Positions 1-6,271 of a stretch of 29,962 nucleotides of DNA are shown in pieces; within the stretch, counting starts at the first letter, position 1, and the number at the start of each line of letters is the position of its first letter. Source of the stretch: Pseudomonadota bacterium (GTDB lineage: Bacteria; Pseudomonadota; Gammaproteobacteria; Xanthomonadales; Xanthomonadaceae); assembly GCA_023390905.1 (NCBI GenBank), contig JAEWBY010000102.1:1-29962 (forward strand). Direction: 5' to 3'. The position numbers and the translations under genes are program-made. The notes below the pieces were generated by a model, which worked only from the letters and a program-made list of their open reading frames with translations, was not told where the DNA came from and made no database searches.

Positions 1-59
1 CCCCTATCCCCTATCCCCTATCCCCTGTTCCGATTTCCGATTCCCGATCCCGATCCCCG
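1..59. repeat. Degenerate heptad repeat block, G-quadruplex capable
   Basis: The stretch begins with four near-perfect copies of CCCCTAT and continues as diverging units such as TCCGATT and CCCGATC, keeping a 7-base period apart from one 6-base unit. Read on the minus strand the units are of the type GGGNATC or GGGGATA, giving several runs of three or four G separated by three bases, a classical intramolecular quadruplex pattern. The block lies just beyond the aldolase terminator and may extend left of the window. Similar heptads have been described as enriched in Xanthomonas. Confidence 0.8.
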
Positions 60-70
60 CCTCCAAAACA

Positions 71-97
71 AAAACGCCGGCCCAGGGCCGGCGTTTT
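71..97 (-). terminator. Rho-independent terminator of the aldolase gene
   Basis: A perfect 12-bp stem (AAAACGCCGGCC pairing with GGCCGGCGTTTT) encloses a three-base loop. Read on the minus strand it begins 25 bases after the aldolase stop codon and runs into GTTTTTGTTTTGG, a good U tract. The stem is GC-rich in its core with A/T ends, the usual intrinsic terminator layout. Confidence 0.88.
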
Positions 98-121
98 CGC
101 TTCAGCGGCGGCAGGAACCGA

Positions 122-1126
122 TCAGCCTTCCCACTTGCCCAGCGCGGCCAGACCGTTGTCCCGGGCGCGTGCGTACACCGTGCTCTGGGCCTTGCTGAAG
201 TTGCCCTTCAGGTCTTCGGACCACAGTTTCAGCGCGGCCGACTGCATCGCGCGGCCGTAGGAGAACGACAGCGGCCACGGCAGGTTTCCGAGGCGGTTCA
301 TCGCATCCAGATGCGCGGTGGCATCCTCATCGCTCTGGCCGCCCGACAGGAACACGATGCCCGGCAGGATCGCCGGCACGGTGCTCTTCAGGCACATCAC
401 GGTGGACTCGGCCACTTCCTCGACATCGGCCTGATCCGGGCAGTCCTTGCCCGGCACGACCATCGATGCCTTGAGGATCGTGCCTTCCAGCAGCACGTTG
501 TGCTCGTACAGGGCGGCGAACAGCGAACGCAGCACGGCTTCGGTCACTTCGTAGCAGGTCTGGATGTCGTGTTCGCCATCCATCAGCACTTCCGGCTCGA
601 CCATCGGCACCAGCCCGGCTTCCTGGCACAGCGCCGCATAGCGCGCCAGCGCGTGCGCGTTGGCTTCGATGCAGGTGCCGGTCGGGATGTCGTCACCGAT
701 GTTGATCACCGCGCGCCACTTGGCAAAGCGCGCGCCGAGCCCGTAATACTCCTTGAGCCGGTCGCGCAGGCCGTCGAGGCCTTCGGTCACCACCTCGCCC
801 GGGCAGCCGGCCAGCGGGTGCGTGCCCTTGTCGACCTTGATGCCCGGAATGATGCCGTGCTGCGCCATGTACTTGGCGAACGGCACGCCGTCCCTGGTGG
901 ATTGGCGCAGGGTTTCGTCATACAGGATCGCGCCGGAGATGTAGTCGCTCAGCTTCGGCGTGGTCAGCAGCAGCTCGCGGTAGGCGCGGCGGTTTTCCTC
1001 GGTGTTCTCGATGCCCACGCCGGCGAAACGCTTGGCGATGGTGGTCGTGGATTCGTCGATCGCGATGATGCCCTTGCCCGCGGCCACCATGGCCTGGGCG
1101 GTTTCGGCAAGCTGTTCGATGCTCAT
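122..1126 (-). CDS. fba: Class I fructose-bisphosphate aldolase
   Basis: Cleaves fructose-1,6-bisphosphate reversibly to dihydroxyacetone phosphate and glyceraldehyde-3-phosphate in glycolysis and gluconeogenesis. The 334-residue protein is of the eukaryotic-like class I family, not the metal-dependent class II type or the E. coli FbaB/DhnA type. Family landmarks are IAIDES (D24), KWRAV (K136), VEPE (E177) and LLEGTILK, whose K219 is the expected Schiff-base lysine. An AGGA ribosome-binding site lies six bases before the ATG. It is the last gene of the minus-strand glycolytic run pgk-HAD-pyk-fba, but a 186-bp gap with a perfect TATAAT box separates it from pyk, so it is probably transcribed on its own. 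A strong terminator follows. Length matches the bacterial members of this family (somewhat shorter than the 363-residue animal enzymes). Confidence 0.96.
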   Translation of the reverse strand: MSIEQLAETAQAMVAAGKGIIAIDESTTTIAKRFAGVGIENTEENRRAYRELLLTTPKLSDYISGAILYDETLRQSTRDGVPFAKYMAQHGIIPGIKVDKGTHPLAGCPGEVVTEGLDGLRDRLKEYYGLGARFAKWRAVINIGDDIPTGTCIEANAHALARYAALCQEAGLVPMVEPEVLMDGEHDIQTCYEVTEAVLRSLFAALYEHNVLLEGTILKASMVVPGKDCPDQADVEEVAESTVMCLKSTVPAILPGIVFLSGGQSDEDATAHLDAMNRLGNLPWPLSFSYGRAMQSAALKLWSEDLKGNFSKAQSTVYARARDNGLAALGKWEG

Positions 1127-1159
1127 GTAGGTCCTGGAGGAGCGGCGGGGAAGATACCA

Positions 1160-1165
1160 ATTATA
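1160..1165 (-). promoter_or_regulatory. Putative -10 box of the aldolase gene
   Basis: On the minus strand this is a perfect TATAAT, ending 33 bases before the aldolase ATG. No good -35 hexamer is seen 16-18 bases upstream, where the sequence is GC-rich. It is one of few AT-rich spots in the region. The match is seen directly; promoter activity is inferred. Confidence 0.5.
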
Positions 1166-1194
1166 GCCCAGTGCGGCGGCTGGGCCGGAGGGTT

Positions 1195-1217
1195 GGGACG
1201 GGGGATCGGGGGACGGG
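1195..1217 (+). repeat. G-rich heptads, G-quadruplex motif
   Basis: On the plus strand four runs of three to five G are separated by AC, ATC and AC, following a 7-base period (GGGACGG, GGGATCG, GGGGACG). This meets the usual four-tract quadruplex rule. It lies about 30 bp upstream of the aldolase -10 box and is inverted relative to the C-rich heptads at 1-59 and 1261-1295. Confidence 0.7.
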
Positions 1218-1260
1218 AGCGAAGTTGCGCGAATACGGAAGAAAACACTCGCCTTTTCCG

Positions 1261-1295
1261 CTATCAGCTATCGGCTACCGATTACCGATTCCCAA
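1261..1295. repeat. Degenerate heptad repeats downstream of pyk
   Basis: Five consecutive 7-base units (CTATCAG, CTATCGG, CTACCGA, TTACCGA, TTCCCAA) share the drift from CTATC to CCGATTCCC seen at the left edge of the window. An ATCGG-CTA-CCGAT mini-hairpin is contained within them. The block lies 17 bp beyond the pyk stop codon, where no conventional terminator is visible. It has fewer G/C triplets than the other two blocks and is a poor quadruplex candidate. Confidence 0.65.
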
Positions 1296-1312
1296 GTTCC
1301 ACCGACACGCAC

Positions 1313-2779
1313 TCACAGCTCGCCCAAGCCTTCCACCTGCCCCTGTCCATCGATCTGCAACAGGCGCAGCGTGTTGGTGGCGCCGTGCTTTTCCATGTGA
1401 TCGCCGCTGGTGAAGATGATGCGATCGCCCTCGCTCAGCAGCGTGCGGTCGTACAGGCAGCGCGTGGCTTCGCGCGCGGCTTCGCGCGGCGCCAGTCCGC
1501 GGCTGTCGAATGCAATCGGGAACACATCGCGCATCAGCGCCATCTGGCGACGCGCGCCATCGTGGCGCGAAAACGCGTAGACCGGCGCGCGCGCACGGAA
1601 GCGCGACAGATAGCGCGCGGTGCCGCCGGATTCGGTCATCGCCACGATCGCGCGCACGCCGATGTGTTCGGTGAGGAACATCGCTGCCATCGCGATCGCC
1701 TGATCGGCGCGCGCCAGATCGCGCGGCGCCTTCTCGAAATCGGTATCGGTCTCGAACTGCTTTTCTGCGCCAAGACAGATGCGCGCCATCGCTTCCACGG
1801 CCTTGACCGGATAGCTGCCCGCCGCGGTTTCGGCCGACAGCATCACCGCGTCGGTGCCGTCGATCACGGCGTTGGCCACGTCGAGCACTTCGGCGCGCGT
1901 CGGAATCGGGCTGTCCACCATCGACTGCAGCATCTGCGTGGCCGTGATGACCACGCGGTTACGCGCCAGCGATTCGCGGATGATCTTCTTCTGCAGGCCC
2001 GGCAACTCGGCATCGCCGATTTCCACGCCCAGATCGCCGCGCGCCACCATCACGACATCGCTGGCCTCGACGATCTCGGACAGGTTCTCGATGGCTTCGG
2101 TGCGCTCGATCTTCGACACCAGCGCGGCATCGCAGCCATGCTCGCGCGCAATGCGCCGCGCCTCGTTCATGTCTTCGGCATTGCGGCAGAACGAGACAGC
2201 GATGAAGTCCACGCCGATACCGGCGACGATGCCGATCAGTTCCTTGTCGCGCTCGGTCAGCGCGCCGAGCGACAGGCCGCCGCCCTGCTTGTTCAGACCC
2301 TTGCGATCGGAAAGCACGCCGTCATTGAGCACGCTGGTGATGATGCGCTCGCCTTCCACGCGCTCCACGCGCAACTGCATCAGGCCGTCATCGAGCAGCA
2401 GCACATCACCCGGGCCGACATCGCCCGGCAGGCCGAGGTAGCTCACGCCGACTTGGTTGACGTCGCCGGCCGGCGCATTCGGATCGGCCACGAGATCGAA
2501 GCGCGCTCCGCTCTTCAGCACGATCTTGCCTTCGCTGAAACGCTCGATGCGGATCTTCGGTCCGGGCAGGTCGGCCAGGATGCCGACCTCGGCGCCTACA
2601 CGCGCGGCGGCCGCGCGCACCGCGGCCGCGCGCTTGGCCTGGCCGGACGGATCGCCATGCGAGAAGTTCAGACGCACCACGTTGACGCCCGCGCGGAAGA
2701 GTTCATCGAGCACGCCCGGCGGATCGGTGGCGGGTCCGAGAGTGGCGAGGATCTTGGTGCGGCGCTGGCGTGTGGTCAT
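1313..2779 (-). CDS. pyk: Pyruvate kinase
   Basis: Converts phosphoenolpyruvate and ADP to pyruvate and ATP, the last step of glycolysis, in the cytoplasm. The start at MTTRQRRTKILATLGPATD is chosen because family homology begins there; 25 further in-frame residues upstream look non-coding. The product is 488 residues, typical of bacterial enzymes. Visible landmarks are NVVRLNFSHG, LADLPGPKIR, VARGDLGVEIG (Mg/PEP site), PTRAEVLDVANAVIDGTDAVMLS and the C-terminal regulatory domain. It follows the pgk-HAD pair on the same strand after a 255-bp gap that may hold its promoter. Degenerate heptad repeats follow the stop codon. Whether it is the PykA or PykF type cannot be told from sequence inspection alone. 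Confidence 0.96.
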   Translation of the reverse strand: MTTRQRRTKILATLGPATDPPGVLDELFRAGVNVVRLNFSHGDPSGQAKRAAAVRAAAARVGAEVGILADLPGPKIRIERFSEGKIVLKSGARFDLVADPNAPAGDVNQVGVSYLGLPGDVGPGDVLLLDDGLMQLRVERVEGERIITSVLNDGVLSDRKGLNKQGGGLSLGALTERDKELIGIVAGIGVDFIAVSFCRNAEDMNEARRIAREHGCDAALVSKIERTEAIENLSEIVEASDVVMVARGDLGVEIGDAELPGLQKKIIRESLARNRVVITATQMLQSMVDSPIPTRAEVLDVANAVIDGTDAVMLSAETAAGSYPVKAVEAMARICLGAEKQFETDTDFEKAPRDLARADQAIAMAAMFLTEHIGVRAIVAMTESGGTARYLSRFRARAPVYAFSRHDGARRQMALMRDVFPIAFDSRGLAPREAAREATRCLYDRTLLSEGDRIIFTSGDHMEKHGATNTLRLLQIDGQGQVEGLGEL

Positions 2780-3034
2780 GGTGCGGTCCGGTGAGTTCGC
2801 GCAAACGCTACCACACCCTCCACATGCCGCGCTGCCCTCAGCGGGCCCGACCATTGCGCCGCATGCACGCCATCACTCCAACCCTCGCGCATGGCCGCCG
2901 AAGCGCCTGTTTTCAGGCTGTTTCGCGCATCGATGCGACCTGCGCGTACTGGTATTTTTTTGGTCTAGTGAATGTACCGCGTGCTGCGCGCGCACAGCGC
3001 GTTGCGCGCGTGCATGCGCAAAACCACGGCGTGA
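2780..3034. other. Intergenic region between HAD gene and pyk with palindromes
   Basis: This 255-bp gap contains no convincing gene; short open frames through it are antisense or GC artefacts. It holds a perfect 12-bp palindrome CGCATCGATGCG at 2926-2937, a small hairpin GCCTG-TTTT-CAGGC at 2905-2918, an isolated run of T at about 2955-2961, and an alternating purine-pyrimidine stretch rich in CG steps at about 2980-3020 that contains a GCGCGCA/TGCGCGC hairpin. It presumably carries the pyk promoter (minus strand), but I cannot place clear -35 and -10 boxes. Confidence 0.55.
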
Positions 3035-3685
3035 TTACGCATCCGCGGCGAACAGCGACGGCAACTGGTCCGGAGCGTTCGCAAGATGATCCGCACCGGC
3101 CGCGCGCAACTCGTCCTCTCCGCCGAATCCCCACAGCACGCCGACATTGCGGATGCCGTGATGGCGCGCGCCTTCGATGTCCATGCGGCGGTCGCCGATC
3201 ATCCAGCACTGCGTCGGCGCCAGTTGCAGCCGATGCATCGCTTCGGCGATGAGTTCCGGCTTGTGGCTGCGACTGCCGTCGACCGTCGAACCGATGATGT
3301 CCTCGAAGCACTCGCCGAACGGCAGGTGCGCGATGATCTTGCGCGCATGCGGTTCGTTCTTCGCCGTCACGATCGCCAATCGATGGCCGGCCGCGTGCAG
3401 GCCGCGCACGACCTGCCCGATGCCGTCGTACACACGATGCTCGGCCCAGCCTTCGGATTCGAACCGCACGCGATAGTGCGCCACCGCCTGCTCCACGCGC
3501 ACCGCGTCCTGCAACAGGGGGGTGAAGCTCGTTCGCAGGGGCGGACCGATCCAGCTCCGCAGTTCGGCCTCGGCCGGCACCGGATGCTGCAGTTGTTCCA
3601 GGGCATAGGCGACACATCGGCTGATGCCGACGGCCGAGTCGATCAACGTGCCGTCGAGATCGAAGAACAGCGTGTCGCGATTCAC
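3035..3685 (-). CDS. HAD-superfamily phosphatase, Gph-like
   Basis: A 216-residue haloacid-dehalogenase hydrolase, probably a cytoplasmic small-molecule phosphatase. Motif I is FFDLDGTLIDS with nucleophile D9 and acid/base D11; motif II is IVTAKN; the conserved lysine is in SHKPELI; the last motif is IGDRRMDIEGA. Between motifs I and II sits a helical C1-type cap (about residues 18-85) carrying WIGPPLR, as in phosphoglycolate phosphatase-like proteins. Its ATG overlaps the pgk stop by four bases (ATGA), so it is translationally coupled to pgk and precedes pyk. Substrate is not determinable from sequence: phosphoglycolate, a nucleotide or a damaged glycolytic side product are all possible. Context favours a metabolite-repair role, as discussed in the findings, but that is inference. 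Confidence 0.85.
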   Translation of the reverse strand: MNRDTLFFDLDGTLIDSAVGISRCVAYALEQLQHPVPAEAELRSWIGPPLRTSFTPLLQDAVRVEQAVAHYRVRFESEGWAEHRVYDGIGQVVRGLHAAGHRLAIVTAKNEPHARKIIAHLPFGECFEDIIGSTVDGSRSHKPELIAEAMHRLQLAPTQCWMIGDRRMDIEGARHHGIRNVGVLWGFGGEDELRAAGADHLANAPDQLPSLFAADA

Positions 3686-4857
3686 TGCCCGCGTGCCTCC
3701 AGCGCCGCCACGGCCGGCAGCGTCTTGCCTTCGAGGAATTCCAGGAACGCCCCGCCGCCGGTGGAGATGTAGCTGACCTCATCGGCGATGCCGTACTTGT
3801 CCACCGCCGCGAGCGTGTCGCCGCCGCCGGCGATCGAGAACGCGTCGGACTGCGCGATCGCGCGTGCCAGGGTCTCGGTGCCGCGACCGAAGGCATCGAA
3901 TTCGAACACGCCCACCGGGCCATTCCACACCACGGTGCCGGCATCGGCGATCAACAACGCGTAGCGCGCGGCGGTGTCCGGTCCAATGTCGAGAATCATG
4001 TCGTCGGCGCCCACCTGATCGACCGCCTTCACCGTCGCCGGTGCATCGGCGGCGAAAGCTGGAGCCACCACCACGTCCACCGGTACTGGAATGTCCGCCC
4101 CGCGCGACTTGGCATCGGCCATGATCTTCTTCGCGGTGTCGATCAGATCCGTTTCCACCAGCGACTTGCCCACGCCGTGTCCCATCGCGGCGATGAACGT
4201 ATTGGCGATGCCGCCGCCGACGATCAACTGATCCACCTTGGCCACCAGGCTGGAGAGCAGTTCGAGCTTGGTCGAGACCTTGCTGCCGGCGACGATCGCC
4301 AGCAGCGGACGCGCCGGCTCGTGCAGCGCCTTGGCGAGCGCGTCGAGTTCGGCCATCAGCAGCGGCCCGCCGGCGGCGATGTCCGCGAACCGGATCACGC
4401 CATGCGTGGAGGCCTGCGCACGATGCGCGGTGCCGAAGGCATCCATCACGAAGATGTCGCACAGCGCGGCGTACTTCTTCGCCAGGACTTCATCATCCTT
4501 GCCCTCGCCGACGTTCATGCGGCAATTCTCCAACAGCACGATGCTGCCGGGCTGCACGTCGACGCCTTCGATCCAGTCCTTCACCAGCGGCACGTCCTGG
4601 CCGAGCAGTTCGGACAGCCGTCGCGCCACCGGAGCCAGCGAATCGGCCTCGCTCCAAACGCCTTCCTTCGGCCGGCCCAGGTGCGACATCACCATCACGG
4701 CCGCACCGCGCTCTAGCGCGAGCTTGAGGGTCGGCAGCGACGCGGTGATGCGCTGCTCGGACGTGATGCGACCATCCTCGATCGGCACATTGAGATCCTG
4801 CCGGATCAGCACGCGCTTGCCGGCGAGATCGAGATCGGTCATGCGGACGATGGACAT
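3682..4857 (-). CDS. pgk: Phosphoglycerate kinase
   Basis: Transfers phosphate from 1,3-bisphosphoglycerate to ADP, giving 3-phosphoglycerate and ATP. The 391-residue length is normal for bacterial Pgk. N-terminal landmarks are RVLIRQDLNVPIEDG and VMSHLGRPKEG (phosphoglycerate-binding basic patch); C-terminal ones are VWNGPVGVFE and the nucleotide-loop segments GGGDTLAA and STGGGAFLEFLEG. An AAGGAAAG ribosome-binding site precedes the ATG. A plausible promoter lies in the 67-bp gap behind the DUF3999 gene, so pgk can be expressed apart from the DUF pair, although read-through is also possible. The stop codon overlaps the start of the HAD phosphatase gene. Confidence 0.97.
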   Translation of the reverse strand: MSIVRMTDLDLAGKRVLIRQDLNVPIEDGRITSEQRITASLPTLKLALERGAAVMVMSHLGRPKEGVWSEADSLAPVARRLSELLGQDVPLVKDWIEGVDVQPGSIVLLENCRMNVGEGKDDEVLAKKYAALCDIFVMDAFGTAHRAQASTHGVIRFADIAAGGPLLMAELDALAKALHEPARPLLAIVAGSKVSTKLELLSSLVAKVDQLIVGGGIANTFIAAMGHGVGKSLVETDLIDTAKKIMADAKSRGADIPVPVDVVVAPAFAADAPATVKAVDQVGADDMILDIGPDTAARYALLIADAGTVVWNGPVGVFEFDAFGRGTETLARAIAQSDAFSIAGGGDTLAAVDKYGIADEVSYISTGGGAFLEFLEGKTLPAVAALEARGQ

Positions 4858-4887
4858 GGGCTTTCCTTGGGCACAGGGGAAAGCTCT

Positions 4888-4916
4888 ATTGTCCGGGCTG
4901 CGGGCGATCGCCGCAA
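4888..4916 (-). promoter_or_regulatory. Putative sigma-70-like promoter of pgk
   Basis: On the minus strand TTGCGG (4916-4911) and GACAAT (4893-4888) are separated by exactly 17 bases. They match the consensus hexamers at 3 and 4 of 6 positions. The -10 box ends 30 bases before the pgk ATG, leaving a short leader containing AAGGAAAG. A GACAAT hexamer also lies upstream of tkt at 18193-18198. Confidence 0.45.
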
Positions 4917-4924
4917 ACCACGGA

Positions 4925-6271
4925 CTATGCCGCGGGCTTGCGCAACAGGCTCACCGCGAAACCGACCACCATCAGCGCGCCGGCGATCAGCAGGCTCCAC
5001 AGCAGCCACGCCTTCCAGTCACGCGGTGTTTCCGCCGGCGTCAGCGCAGCGTGGCCGGCCAGCTCGCGCGCCGCATCCAGCCTGGCCATCGGCGGCTGCC
5101 AGTGTTCGCCATGTTGCGCGTGCAACGCATCGAGCATGCGCGGGACGGCAGCGTCATCGCCGCGCGAAGCGCGCGCACTGCCGGCGACGAGCTGGTACGG
5201 CGGCTGTCCCTGCGCGACGAACACCAGCACTTCGGGACGATAGCCAAGACGCAGCTCCGGCTGCGCAGCGAGCGGTTGGCGGGCGGTCAAACGCCAGTGG
5301 CGTGCACGCGTGATGGCCGACAACGCCTGTGGCGGCGACGCGGCATTGCCCTGCCCGCTCTGCAAGCGGTAGGCAATCCAAGACCCAGTCACCTGGCTCC
5401 ATGCGGCATCCGCGGTCTCGCGCGCCTCCAGCCGCCATTCCTGCGAACTGTTGCCCGGCAATTGGACATCGGCGCGCGCGATCGGGAAGCGACCGTCGAG
5501 CTCGAACTCGAAATGACGCTGGCCGTCGCCGTCGTCCACGCGGCGGGCTTCCAGCGTGCGCCATTGCCAGTCGCTCTGCTCGACCTGCGCGGGCACGACC
5601 TGCGCGCGCACCGAGGTCAGGGTCAGCGGCGTGCCATCGGCGTGTTTCGGGGTCAGCCGCAGATAGCGCGCCTCCAGTGCGGGAATGTCGATGCGATCGC
5701 GCAGGATCCGCTGGCCGTTGTTGGTCAGGTCGATCAGGTGCAGCTCGTCTTCAACACGTTCCCAGCGCTTGAGGTCATCCGAGGCCAGCAGTTCATAGCC
5801 GCGATCAAATGGCGCCTGCCCCGCTTGCCAGGTGAACTGCAACGAACGCACCAGGCCGCGGACCTGGCTGGTGTCGAGCAGCAGGCCCTCGAGACTTCCG
5901 CGTACGCCGGGCTCACCCCGCATTTCCACCCGGCGCAGGCTGCCGTCGGTGGCGATCTCGCTGATCGCGGCGATATCCACCGGGGCCGAGTGCGCGGGCA
6001 ACGGGAACCACGGCACATCGATCCATTCGGCCGGTGCCTGCGACAGCGCCGGAGCGAGCAGCGCGGTCGGCACCGGCTGCGCCTGCGCGTCGATGACGTC
6101 CAGATCCTTCAGCACCGGCGACTGCGTGCGCTGGTAGACCGCATCGTCGAGCACGATGCGATACGCACCGGCTTCGGCATCGGTGCGCACGGTCCACTGC
6201 CAGCCGTAATCCTCGCGCGTGCCGACCAATGCGATCACCGGCACTGCAATCAGCAGGAACAGTTTTTTCAT
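4925..6271 (-). CDS. DUF3999 family envelope protein
   Basis: A 448-residue protein resembling the DUF3999 family; its biochemical function is unknown. It begins MKKLFLLIAVPVIALVG, a signal peptide or N-terminal anchor. The body is rich in beta-type, Trp- and Arg-containing segments, suggesting carbohydrate-binding-like sandwich domains. Near the C-terminus one membrane helix (about residues 418-440) is followed by the short basic end LLRKPAA, placing the bulk in the periplasm with a cytoplasmic tail. The start is chosen because ATG overlaps the upstream DUF2339 stop by four bases and precedes the hydrophobic leader; 25 extra in-frame residues upstream lie inside DUF2339. Tight coupling to DUF2339 implies the two act together. 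Family assignment is from memory of its overall look. Confidence 0.75.
   Translation of the reverse strand: MKKLFLLIAVPVIALVGTREDYGWQWTVRTDAEAGAYRIVLDDAVYQRTQSPVLKDLDVIDAQAQPVPTALLAPALSQAPAEWIDVPWFPLPAHSAPVDIAAISEIATDGSLRRVEMRGEPGVRGSLEGLLLDTSQVRGLVRSLQFTWQAGQAPFDRGYELLASDDLKRWERVEDELHLIDLTNNGQRILRDRIDIPALEARYLRLTPKHADGTPLTLTSVRAQVVPAQVEQSDWQWRTLEARRVDDGDGQRHFEFELDGRFPIARADVQLPGNSSQEWRLEARETADAAWSQVTGSWIAYRLQSGQGNAASPPQALSAITRARHWRLTARQPLAAQPELRLGYRPEVLVFVAQGQPPYQLVAGSARASRGDDAAVPRMLDALHAQHGEHWQPPMARLDAARELAGHAALTPAETPRDWKAWLLWSLLIAGALMVVGFAVSLLRKPAA

Noticed and set aside
1..59. CRISPR-like or telomere-like array
   Set aside because: Seven-base units without spacers rule out CRISPR. The resemblance to GGGGATA telomere-like repeats is superficial: the block is internal to gene-dense chromosome sequence and degenerates quickly.
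311..2794. 827-residue plus-strand open frame across fba and pyk
   Set aside because: It is antisense to two clear enzymes, very rich in His, Arg and Ala, has no recognisable domain and even runs through the intergenic heptads. Long antisense frames are expected at this GC content and codon bias.
2780..3034. Small gene between the HAD phosphatase and pyk
   Set aside because: Short frames here have no ribosome-binding site or coherent composition and extend as antisense into neighbours.
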